Positions 1-9,780 of a stretch of 64,000 nucleotides of DNA are shown in pieces; positions within the stretch are counted from its first letter, which is position 1; every line of letters starts with the position of its first letter. Below the pieces are notes generated by a model that saw only the letters and a list, made by a program, of their open reading frames with translations, did not search any database and had not been told where the DNA came from. The position numbers and the translations under genes were made by a program. This DNA comes from Flaveria trinervia. Its lineage: Eukaryota > Streptophyta > Magnoliopsida > Asterales > Asteraceae. The stretch covers positions 46,112,395 through 46,176,394 of the forward strand of contig CM046453.1 of assembly GCA_025506515.1 (NCBI GenBank), given 5' to 3'.

Positions 1-149
1 ATTCCTTTCTTCCGAGACCAAATTTTCTTTCGAACTCAATTTTCCACTTGCCTTCCTTTTCATTTTGGAGCTTCCGAATTAAACAATTTTCATTCCGAAG
101 CTAAAATCTTCTTGGAGCTCTTGGAAGTCTCTTTCTTGGTCATGTGAAG
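1..149 (-). other. Flank of element A, probably gag of host element C
   Basis: The last five bases (145-149, TGAAG) recur at 22752-22756 and form the target duplication of element A, so this stretch is the other half of the DNA A inserted into. Read on the minus strand it can continue the element C gag frame found from 22757 rightwards, giving a Lys/Ser-rich stretch before stops. It contains repeated TTCCGAA-type words like those around 25620-25700. No complete gene is visible. Confidence 0.4.
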
Positions 150-475
150 TGTTAGTACTCTAGAAAGATTAACATATTGTCGTTATGTGTCTTTTTACTA
201 TTTGTAATAGTATAGGGACTAGTTTTGTAATTTGTTAGTTTCTTGTGTTTCATTATAAATAGCTTAGACTTGTAGGAGTTAGGATAGGGGCAGAGTGGCG
301 ACGAACAACTGTTTTAGAACAGATTGATAATTGCTTACTTACTTTGTAATTGTCTTTGCTTGATATTAATGAAACTATGAATTTTGTTGATATCTTGCTT
401 GATTTTGGTTACTTTGTTTGTACTTTCTTTGAATTGTGTTCATACATCATCATAGAGCTCCCGTTGATCCTATCA
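150..475 (+). repeat. 5' LTR of element A
   Basis: Begins TGTTAGTACTC and ends CCTATCA two bases before the primer-binding site. It is matched by 22427-22751 at about 94 percent identity by eye. A TATA box (TATAAAT, 254-260) is preceded by an ordinary AT-rich U3 without the palindromic words seen in the other families. Confidence 0.93.
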
Positions 476-477
476 AT

Positions 478-490
478 TGGTATCAGAGTG
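478..490 (+). promoter_or_regulatory. Primer-binding site of element A
   Basis: TGGTATCAGAGTG starts two bases after the LTR end. It matches the plant initiator Met-tRNA complement TGGTATCAGAGC in its first 11 bases. Confidence 0.85.
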
Positions 491-1246
491 GTTGGTTGAG
501 TAATTTTTAAGGTTTGTCGAACTTTCAAACTTAAAAAGTTCACTGAATCTGTTATTGATAGACAATTCAATTGAAAATTTGTGGATTTAAGATGTGTTTC
601 ATCATCAGAAACATGTTTTAAACCACAATCAGCAGTTAAATTCATCAAATTCGAGATAATTTGTTCAATTTGTGTTCGAAAAGTTCACTATTTTTTCGAA
701 CTGAAAATTACAAAATTGATTGATTTGTTGTTAATATTGAAAGAAATTGATGTTAGAAGAATGATTATCGGTATAAAACACGTCTAATTGGAAAGTTTCA
801 ATCCAACTCATCAACTTTTGAAGAGTTTCAGAAGATTTGAGTTAGTTACATTCATATGAACATGATGAATGTGGCGCATTAGGGTTGATATTTGCTGAAA
901 AATTGTCTAAGTGTTAGGCGTTTGACTACTGTTTAGTCGCATTAACACTGTTTAGGCGTTTTCAGTTCAGACGTTTGACTACTGTTGAAGAGTAAAAGTT
1001 TAGATGTATCATCACTATTGAGGTGTATTAGAACTGTTTAGACGGTTGATAACTGTTGAGGCGCATTACAACTATGTAGGCGCATTATAACTGTTCAGGC
1101 GTTTTACTACTATTCAGACGCATCAACTTAGGCGTTTTGAAAAAAATTTCTAAGGCATTCCCTTAGACGTCTCTCAACTTAGGCGCATTATCTATTTGGG
1201 AGTTTGATCACTGTTCAGGCGCATCACCCTTGATACTTAGAATTAT
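491..1246 (+). other. 5' leader of element A with reiterated GCG words (850-1230)
   Basis: About 750 bp between primer-binding site and gag. From about 850 to 1230 it is built from short words such as AGGCGCATTA, TTCAGGCGTTT, TTTAGACG and ACTACTGTT, repeated irregularly every 20-30 bp. Short ORFs here are chance products. Words of the same type reappear at 21540-21900 in the same element and at 63400-63720 in element K. Confidence 0.7.
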
Positions 1247-1324
1247 TTGTTTAAGAAAGTTTTTCAAAAACGTTTCATTTCTTTTCTTAATTCAAAATCT
1301 AAGAAAAGCAACAAAAATATAAGA

Positions 1325-4300
1325 ATGGTGAAATCAGAAGATTCTGAAAATAGAGTTCCAAAACTGAGAAATAGAGCTGATTTCAAAAATTGGTCTCTTA
1401 GGTTAAAACATCATTTAAATTCCATTGACATTGATCTATGGAAATCTATAGAGAAAGGACCATACATTCCTATAATCACTGATGGGCCTGACAGAGGGTT
1501 TGTTTATACTAAAAATTCTCAAGAACCCTATCCTGAAGATGGTCTTCAAGGAGATGATTTGAGAAGAGTAAAGAATGATATCAAAGCATATTCCTTGATG
1601 TGTAAAGGACTACCTCTGGAAGTTCTTGCAACGCTTGATGGATATAAAGCCTTAAAGACCATTTGTGAAGGAGGCAAGGAGATTCAAAATCTCAAGAAAC
1701 AAAAGTTGGAAAGGCAATTAGAATTGTTTCAATATTTGTCTCGAGAAACCATAAATCAGATGATGAACAGATTTGTTCAACTTACAACTGAGATGTTAAC
1801 AGCTAGTGATTATAGGAATGTATGGTCCTTTCTCTATTGATTTCTATAGATCAATGTCAATGGAATTTAAATGGTCTCCCTCTTCTACTCAATGCTTTAC
1901 CCTATTGGAAATGCATTCATGGCAAAAAGTGAGAAAATTATAGAAGAAGAGGGAGATTTATTTGTTGGAGCAGGATTTTTCACTGATTCATCATTTACTA
2001 GTGCTCCTGCTTATAGAACATAGTCTCATTCTCAATCTCCTCCTAAATCTCAGTCTCAAACATCTAATGATCAAACAGAGACTTCTTTATCTAACTCTGC
2101 TAAATCTAGCAAAGTTAAATATTAGATAAACATCCTATTAGAGGATGAAGAGTCTAAAACTGCATTCACTGCATTTATGGCTAGTTTTCAAGCATATCAA
2201 GGTAGCCATTTAACTCAATTAGACTTTCTTTTGCAGTATTTTTTTGAAATGGATCCTAAAGATGTTAAAGAGATGGACTTAAACTGGCAAATGGTGATGA
2301 TTGCTTACAGGACACAAAAACACTCATTTGTCAATAGGAAGTACAAGCTAAGTGCTAGCAAGACTGTTGGGTTTGATTAGTCAAAATCAAGGTGTTTTAA
2401 CTGTAACAGTTATGGACATTTCTCCAGAGAATCCAAAGCTCAAAGGAATAATGGAGGAAATGCTCAATCAAGTTCTAGCAATCAAAGGTTTCAACCAACG
2501 TAGAAGACTTTCCAAAAGCCTTATCAAAGTCTTCCTGTGCCTGAGCTTAAAGAAGAAACAAAAGCATCTCATGAAACCAAGAAAGCTTTAGTAGTCAGCA
2601 TTAAAGATGGTTATGATTGGATTGCATATGCTCAATAGTTTACTAATGATTTAACATCAAGTATATCTCTTGTTGGAGAAATCCATGGAGAAGATTGGTC
2701 AGAAAATAATGATCCAAAGGTGGAAGGTGAGAATGAAGAAGATGACTATGATTAGAGTGACAAATCTAATCCTAAGGAGGATACAGATGAAGTAGGTTTA
2801 ATGGCACAGCCTAATCAACCTAAGGTTGACACTTCATCTTCAAAATCTGAAACCTTGTCTCCAAAATTCCTGAAATCTCATCTGAAGTGAGAGAAAAACT
2901 CTGCACAAAATCATGCTATGAACATGTTGAATACTATAGAAACTACTCATATAAAATCTGTGAGAAACTAAAAGTAGAAGAGTTAATGCATAACAAACTA
3001 AAATCTGATCATAAAACAACAGATCAAAAGATCATTTCTCTTCAAACTTCATGGAACAAAACAGTAAAAGATTAAAAAAATTTTCTAAACAATTGGAAGA
3101 GAGGACCAAAAATCTTGAACAGAAGAAGATGGCACATGCTGCTACTCAAATGGATCTTGCTAAAGTAAAAAGTTCAAAAATAATTGTAGAAAAACCGGTA
3201 AATGAGAGAAAAGATAAACAGAAAGCAGGGTTAGGTTTCACTCATGAACCTAAGCCTGAATCTATTACAAACACTTTACCGGAGAACTTTAATACACATG
3301 ATCATTCTCCTGAGAATAAAGGTAAAGTTAAAGCTTTTTAGGTCAAAAACAAGAATTCAGAAGAAGAGAAGGAAAATGTAAAAGTATTTGTCGAAAATGA
3401 TCAAGAAAAGATTAAAAATGGTCATCCAATCAAGATAAAATCTTATGAATCTAAACAAACAAAACAAAACACTTTTGATCAAATTCATTATGTATTAGAA
3501 GAAGTGAAAGTTTAAAGCAAAGATAAAGATAAACAACAGGTAGGAACATCAGAACATTCAAACACTATTAATCTAAAAGAAGTTCAATGTGAAAAGAATC
3601 TTCTTTTGACGATGTTTAATCTAGAAGTAAACCAAGTTCTTCTAAGTCAAAGAATCAAAGAAGAAGAAAGAAATCATCAAAAACAAAATCTGAACAAAAC
3701 AAAAGTTCAGAAAAGTTGATCAAAGCAACAAATTAGGCAAAAGGCTTTGTTCATAAGGAATTCAAGAAGGAAGTTCATGTTAAACAGATGCAAAATAATT
3801 TCACACAAATTCAAAATGAGAAAAATGAAAAACAACAGTTTAACTATTTGACACCAAAATATAAAAATGAATGAAATATAGTGTTAATGTCAAAAGTTAA
3901 CAAATAGTTGTTTATAACTCCACAAAAGTACTGTGAATATGTGATATGAAAAATCACAATACTGCTGAGTGTTATTTCAACAAGTACCGTCACATATGTT
4001 ACATGAGAAATCATTTCATAGCAGATTGTTATTTTAACAAATAATGTACTTATTGTGATGAGAAGGCTCAAAACACTACAAATTGTTATTTTAGAAAGAG
4101 ATTATATACTAGAGGATTTGCAAATTCAAACATGAGCAAAGGTTATGTTAATCCTCAATATATGAGAAATCAAACTTATGGATTTCAATAATTAACTAAT
4201 CAACCTTCTTTAGGTTTGAGATCTTTTCAAAAGAACAATTATGTGAGATCTAAACAAAATGTGCAAGAACAATTCATACCAAGATCTGTAAGAATGACTA

Positions 4301-4415
4301 ATAAAAAGGTTACTCATCAATACGTGTCAAAAATTGATCAATCAAATGGTATGAATGTTCTAAAAAATAACTCAAACAATTTTCAAAACAACATTGGTAC
4401 ATTCATCAAGAATAA
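1325..4415 (+). pseudogene. gag of element A (5' portion, broken)
   Basis: The start is the ATG at 1325; the open frame begins upstream at 1247 but the conserved gag start is here. The first part (1325-1840) is a copia capsid-like domain (Phe-Lys-Asn-Trp and Leu-Trp motifs, about 170 residues). Many stops and shifts follow. A CCHC knuckle at 2393-2434 has its last Cys changed to Ser. A Lys/Glu-rich coiled-coil stretch covers about 2890-3340. Three tandem 19-residue zinc-knuckle units lie at about 3944-4096. The frame is cut at 4415 by element D and resumes at 19238. Structural capsid/nucleocapsid protein by family; non-functional here. Confidence 0.85.
3944..4096 (+). repeat. Tandem 57-bp zinc-knuckle-coding units in element A gag
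   Basis: Three consecutive units of about 57 bp encode a CX2CX4HX4C-type knuckle followed by Tyr-Phe-Asn-Lys or Tyr-Phe-Arg-Lys. Unit 1 has lost its first Cys, unit 3 has Gln in place of His and a stop at its junction. A related three-unit array is at 61997-62176 in element E, so this is a shared trait of the two gag families rather than chance. Confidence 0.7.
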
Positions 4416-5141
4416 TGTTAGGATCTGGTATTTGAACTAAACACCAACTCATGAACATGTTAAGCCAAACCAAATTGGAATCCTATTTGATTGGCGATCC
4501 AATCAGTGAGAACGCACGTAGAAACAATAACCTATTGAATCTAACTTGAAGAATTAATTAGGAACTGATCTACCGCGTTCTATGAACTTGGAGTACGAAC
4601 TTAGAGGCTTCTGGTAGCTAGGGTACGTCTGGAGTCGAAGTGGATTGAATGCTTACGTTTTTCCACGAATTAGGTGGTATTTGTAGGTTAGGGTTGCTCA
4701 TTCGGGCAACTGAACCATTAGCATGGTTCATTCGTGCAATTGAGCCATGCGGTTGATCCCTTCGCATAACTGAGTGTTCAGTCATGCGACTAAGTCAGAC
4801 GCATGAAGTTGTTCAGGTGTATGAACTATTTAGGCACATGGACACTCAGTCACATGGCCATTCACACGCATGACAACTGTTGGGGCGCATGGTCCAGTCG
4901 GATGCATGAGAACTTCACTTCACCAAATTAGAATGTATTCAATATTATAACATTATGCATAACAATTCAAACAATCACAAACCTATATAATCAAGTCAAT
5001 ATGCGTTAAACAACTTATTAATGAAATATTAAACATTATAGACACAACCAAAGATTTGGATTTCATTAAGTACCCAATAATTACATAAGTGTAAGACATA
5101 TTACATTCAGTTCAGGATCTAGGTACATATATGTATCAACA
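4416..5141 (-). repeat. 3' LTR of element D
   Basis: On the minus strand it begins TGTTGATACATATATG and ends CCTAACA. It is homologous to 18671-19232 and to the LTRs of F and H. It contains CpG words (CAGTCG, CATTCG, GACGCATG) around 4700-4915, upstream on the minus strand of a degenerate TATA site near 4680. The other copy keeps a clear TATAAATA. Confidence 0.9.
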
Positions 5142-5155
5142 AACTCCCCCTTGGA
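5142..5155 (-). promoter_or_regulatory. Terminal polypurine tract of element D
   Basis: Minus strand TCCAAGGGGGAGTT directly abuts the TG of the 3' LTR; F has the same tract at 58821-58834. Plus-strand primer site for reverse transcription by family knowledge. Confidence 0.85.
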
Positions 5156-5166
5156 CCTTGATCTAT

Positions 5167-6306
5167 CTATTGTCTAACATCTTTCATGATTTCCTCAAAC
5201 TTCTTGTACTTAGCTTCTTTGGTGACTCCTGTGTTTATCTGAAAAGCAAAACGGAGTCTTATCACTCTTTGGAACTATAAAGGTTGTACAATATCCTGTG
5301 GGTCGTAGAATAGTGGCCACTTGTATAAAGTATAAACATCTTGTACTAACAAGTTGGTGAGCCACATGAGGTCAAACACCCATATGGTTTCCATTGTGTC
5401 ATTCCTGTTCAAGACTATCACAGCCTCTCCCGTTCTCCAATCGTAGTACCACCATTTGAAGTGTGGAGTGAAGTTTTGTGGCATCTCATGTAGTGGGATC
5501 TTTGACATTGTACGTGGTGGAGTCCACTTCAGCACTACTCTAGATTTGCCAGTTATGGCATCAACCCCAGATCTTCTGATGTAACTCGTTGGTTGTTGAG
5601 GTTCGAAGTTGACCCATCTGGTGTGGTACTCCCTTTTTAGAGCAGCTTCAAACCAGCCTGACATCTTATGAGGGTCAGCATATAGCAATTTTAACTTTGC
5701 TAACTGGTTGAGCTTAAAACCTGGAAGAGTCTTCAGATTGTGTGGAAATCTGAAGTACTATATTCCCTTCTCATGTTTAACCGCGTAAACGTTGAGGTCT
5801 GCAAAATGTGCCCACGCTATGATCCTGCCTGCCACCTTTTGATGTTTTTTGACCTGATATAGTTTGGTGTAGACAGTTGACGTTGTAGCGTTGTGTTGGG
5901 CTCTTATCTCTTCAAAACATGCTGACCATTCAACGTTTTTGATGTTGACTTCGGCGTCTGAGGCTTGGGCCTTCTCTTTATCTTTTTCTGACTCTTGCTC
6001 CGTTTTATCCAGAGTCTCAAAAGTGTCACTGACAAGAGTTTCTCCTAGATTTCGAATGACATTTCCCTCATTGTCAGTGTACTCTGGATAATGTTGTGCA
6101 GTGACATCTTCAATCTCCATCTCATCGACATCCTGAAGCTCATCGTCACTCTCTTTTTGCACAGTTGGAGCATCATTCACAGTCTGATCAAGATTGAGTC
6201 GGAACATTTTAGCCAGTTGCTCATCGGTGAGATCATGAATTATCTCTCCTTCTTCAAGAGTGTAATTCACTGATCTCCGGACAATCCCTAGCAGATCAAG
6301 AATCAT
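5167..6306 (-). pseudogene. ORF3 of element D, conserved post-pol protein of unknown function
   Basis: About 380 codons from ATG 6306 to a stop at 5167-5169, matching F 57674-58809 over its whole length. An acidic N-terminal half (Asp/Glu clusters, about residues 10-110) is followed by a conserved C-terminal half rich in Trp/Tyr/Phe, including YYDWRTGEAVIVL. Two in-frame nonsense changes are visible by comparison with F: one at about 5758 (Glu codon in F) and one at about 5275 (Gln codon in F). Similarity to F continues upstream of the ATG without another Met, suggesting an exon joined from ORF2. No signal peptide or membrane helix is evident. Function not recognised. Confidence 0.75.
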
Positions 6307-6356
6307 TGTGAGTTGTGTCTTAATCTGTTGGAGGGGAGCAACATCATATTCATCCC

Positions 6357-6517
6357 CTTGAAATTTCGATCTGCTTGATTTAAAACATGTAACACATCAA
6401 TCATTAGTCAACAACCAAAGCAGTAAACATAAATAATAACCATAAACATTAATTACATTAATTTGATACAATATTTAGATACACGTGATTTATATAACAT
6501 AAACAACTATGCATTAC
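6357..6517 (-). other. Candidate intron between ORF2 and ORF3 in element D
   Basis: On the minus strand a GTAATG donor follows CAAGACAAGA at 6517, and an AT-rich stretch ends in CTTGAAATTT-side AG sites. AG at 6371 gives 147 bp; AG at 6357 gives 161 bp and keeps the ORF2-to-ORF3 phase. F has the same donor position (GTAAAG, 57462), but its equivalent acceptors are altered. Without splicing, ORF2 stops a few codons after the donor. Plausible, unproven. Confidence 0.4.
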
Positions 6518-8570
6518 TCTTGTCTTGAATAGCTGGTGTGACAGTAGGATCAATAGAAGATGATGGGGCTCCTTGGTCTTGATTTTTCTTTGTGCACCTT
6601 TCTTGACCTTGAGCTGATGTAGATGCAACTTCATCTCCTTCTTCATCATCATCATGATCGACTTATCACATGCATCAGTGTCATCTCCTTGATCATCACA
6701 GTCATCATCATCATCATCACTGTCATCGTCATCACCATCATCTCCATCATCTTTCGGATCTTTAGGGGCTCATCTTTGGACCCCTTCAGTCTCAGCATAA
6801 GCTTGTTGTTCTAGGCCTATAAATCTTGTATCCTCTGTACTGAGGATGTATGCATCTCTCTCTCAGCTCTGTGATCTCTTGGCTCTGAACCTCTATCCTT
6901 TGGGCTTGGGAGGCATTAAGCTCCATCAGCCGATTAAGCTGAGAAGCTCGCTGTTCATCCGTCGCCAACAGCTTCAGCACTAACTGGTTAAGGTTAGCTA
7001 ACTACTCCTCCAACCCAACATATGGGTAAGAGGATCCAAAAACCAGTGGGACCTGTGAGGAGGTCCCGACTCCATGGCCTGTGGTGGTGGTAGTGGATGT
7101 AGAGAAGATTGGGGGTGGTATAGATATGGACGGCTGTGGATGCGCTGTAGTGGTGGTGGATGGGAAGTGTGTAACTGGTGGAGTAGGTGTGGAAGTGGTG
7201 TATGAGGTGGTAGAGGTGGTGGGTGGAATGGTGGTAGTGGTGGTAGTGGATGTAGTGGTAGTGGTAGTAGGTGGAGTGGTGGTAGCTATGGTGGTGGCTG
7301 TGGTGGAGGCTGTGGTGGTGATAAAGGTGATTCTGCGCTTCTTCTTTTTCATGTCGTGCGGCTGAGCCATCCTCTTCTTCCTCGATCCAGTCGAGGAGGG
7401 TGCTCCCCCTAGAACACGGCCTGGCAGATCAAGAGTATATGTAGGATCAGCAGTAGTCTCTCCCAATCCGCCTGGGCGTTCACCAACCGCCCGGAGCCCT
7501 CGTTCTGTGGGAACGACTTTACTTCCCACAGTCCGAGTCAGAGGCTCCTCATCTGAATCCTCCTCTTCCTCACCAGGCATGAAACCCTGGTGGAATCCAA
7601 CAGTCTCAGTGATATCTCCAGTGGGGGCAGATGCTAGAGATAGAATATCAGTAGTGGGGTCACTTTGTCGAGTGGGCAATGTATCTCCTGCATCCCCACT
7701 ATCATCATCATTAGAGTCATGCTCTGGGAGCTGTAGCTGCTCATCGTCGGAGTCGCTGTCTGTGTGACACCACTTACGTCTGCCTGGCGCCACATAACTC
7801 TCATTGGCCAGATGGCCTATCAGTCTCTTCACCTGGCGCTTTACTTGCTTACCCCGGTAGACTCTCATATGACCCAGGGTCGTATCGTCCATGATCTCTT
7901 AAACCACAACATTGTCGCTTTCCTTTGGAAGTGATGGCAGCTTCTCATTGAAAATCAGCTGCAAGAATCTAGGGTACATGCAAAAACCCTCCTTACCCTT
8001 TGCCTCCAGATTCTCCACAAGGTAAGAGAAGATCATGCTCGAGAAGCTGAAGGGGTAGTTTAGCACCAGTGCCACATAGGCATTCTGGATCTCGTCTGAA
8101 AGATCATCAAACCTACCTCTTCTGGAAGCGATACACTTCAATATGACATGTGCAAAGTACTTGTACTGGGGACACAGGTTGCTCTTGTTGAGCACACCTG
8201 AGTTGATGTCCCCAGCGTACTTTATCCTCAGAAAGCAACCTCTTACTGTCAGGGGGTGTAGCTTGGTGGGGTGATTAGTATCGTCCCCCAGCTCAAGTAC
8301 TCTATGAATATCGGTAGCAGTGATCTCAATAGCCATCCCACAGGTAGAGCTTCGTATGCTATACGGCTCTCGTGATCGATCAACAGAAGCATTCTCCCAA
8401 AAGGCCTGATGTAAAGACCTGTAGGGAGTGCTTGGAGTAGAAATGGCCTTGTGGATCCTTGATCGTCTAAGAAACGCGATGATCTCTGTAAACTCGGCGC
8501 CATTCCGAGTTGTATGGTGTAGATGAGCACATATATTGTGCTTAGGGTTGATAGACAATCTAGCAGGCAT
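6518..8570 (-). pseudogene. ORF2 of element D, post-pol protein (about 680 codons, broken)
   Basis: The start is taken as ATG 8570, because the five upstream codons (to 8585) lie inside the predicted 5'-UTR intron. Order: an alpha-helical N-terminal domain (8570-7899) also found in B ORF2; an in-frame stop at about 7896; an acidic Asp/Ser linker; a basic MKKKKRR nuclear-signal-like cluster (near 7340); a Thr-rich tract (7330-7090); a short coiled coil (about 6980-6850); and an acidic end (6780-6650). F encodes the same order. The family resembles uncharacterised plant retrotransposon proteins I recall from Asteraceae. No envelope hallmarks (signal peptide, membrane span) are visible, so I do not call it env. 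Confidence 0.7.
7085..7335 (-). repeat. Thr-codon microsatellite in ORF2 of D
   Basis: Irregular ACC/ACA/GTGGTG-type trinucleotide runs encode a Thr-rich mucin-like tract. The equivalent in F is 56587-56760. Antisense ORFs here are Val-rich shadows. Confidence 0.7.
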
Positions 8571-8574
8571 CAAT

Positions 8575-9113
8575 CTGAAACACAAGACACATAATCATTA
8601 GATACTCACATAACACATACCAGTTCTAAGTAACTTGATAACAGTCATTCTGATTCATTCATGCGAATGAATTATGCGACTGTGTTCAGTCAGCTATTCT
8701 ATCATGCGACTGGACTCATTCGGGTGAGTGAACATGCAACTTAGTTCAATCGGTTGGCTAAGCCTACGATTGATTCAGTCGGCCGTCTGAGCTCATTCGC
8801 ATGTTTCATTCGGTGGATTGAGCTATTCGTCCGGCTCAATCGTGCGAATGGAGTTCATCCATCCGACCAGTCGCATGACCCACTGTTTGGTTGACTTAGG
8901 ATCGAGTTTTGACCAAGTCATGTAATTAACGTTGTGTAAAGGTTCTTAGACTCGCAACCCTTTAACTAATAACCAAATAACATTATTTTTAACATTTTCC
9001 ATGGTTTTAGTAGGTTATTAGTCCATTGAGTGGTTCGGTTCTTGTTTTAATCGCAAATCACTAATTAGGGCACTAGTATCTTCTGATTTCGGTGAGATGT
9101 CATCACATTTTAC
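8575..9113 (-). other. Candidate 5'-UTR intron upstream of ORF2 (element D)
   Basis: On the minus strand a good donor (ACAG then GTAAAA, intron starting 9113) and a good acceptor (CTTGTGTTTCAG, ending 8575) bracket 539 bp. The acceptor lies four bases before the ORF2 ATG (8570), and splicing removes the upstream in-frame ATG at 8585. The stretch holds palindromic words (8640-8890, for example CATTCGGGTGAGTG and AGTCGGCCGTCTGAG) and no ORF of note. Confidence 0.5.
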
Positions 9114-9250
9114 CTGTAAGAAAGCAGACGCACTTAAGAATATCAGGAAGGAAGACTAATTGATGTGTAAAGAAATTTGGGCAGAATAACGGTATGGTGT
9201 GCGATTTAAGGGCGATTGGGAGTGGTGAGAAGAATGGATTGGCTGTGGCC

Positions 9251-9260
9251 CTTTATATAC
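9251..9260 (-). promoter_or_regulatory. TATA box of an internal promoter for ORF2 (element D)
   Basis: Minus strand AGTATATAAAGGGCC gives a strong plant TATA box. It lies about 140 bp before the predicted donor at 9113 and directly downstream of the palindromic word cluster 9262-9780. It is nearly 2 kb past the end of pol and more than 4 kb from the 3' LTR, so it is not an LTR promoter. Confidence 0.55.
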
Positions 9261-9261
9261 T

Positions 9262-9780
9262 GAATCGGAGTTCAATCGGCCGACTGGACTCATTCCCTCA
9301 CTTCATTCGGGCGAATGAAGCTTAGTCGGGTGATTGACTCAGTCGATCACCTTCAGTCGGCCGACTGAAGCTCAATCGGCCGACTGAAGCTCAGTCGGTC
9401 GACTGACTCAGTCGCACACTCGCAATCGGACGAATGGCTCATTCTGATAACCCATTCGGGTGAATCGCTCATACTCATGTCCAATCGGCTGTTTAATGCA
9501 TGAGTATGGTCCATTCGCCTGATTGGTCCATACTCATGGTCCAGTCGTGCGAATGGGTCATACTCTTTAAAGTTTTCTGACTTTATGACCATTTGACTTT
9601 TAGACCCATTTAAATGTTGATTTAACATTATGAACACTTGATCATCTCAGACATGATCATTTTAACTTAAAACTTTTAATCACCTCAGACGTGATCCTTT
9701 TAAGACATTTTGTCACCTCAGATGTGACCCAATTTTTACTTGAAAGCACATGTGGTCACTTCAGACGTGACCTTTTTGAT
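9262..9780. repeat. Cluster of short palindromes upstream of the internal promoter of D
   Basis: Two word sets. At 9262-9560 are variants of TCAGTCGGCCGACTGA and CATTCGGGCGAATG, many perfect or near-perfect inverted repeats with a central CpG. At 9625-9780 are TCACCTCAGACGTGA-type words, four copies with TCAC/GTGA arms. The D, F and H LTRs carry relatives of the first set immediately upstream of their TATA boxes. Confidence 0.8.

Noticed and set aside
7081..7365. Val/Gly-rich ORF on the plus strand
   Set aside because: Antisense shadow of the Thr-codon microsatellite of ORF2.
6518..8570. Calling ORF2 an envelope gene because it follows pol
   Set aside because: No signal peptide, membrane helix or cleavage site visible; basic nuclear-like clusters argue otherwise.
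9262..9780. Regularly spaced short repeats that could suggest CRISPR
   Set aside because: Plant DNA, words are palindromic and variable, spacing irregular, no cas genes.
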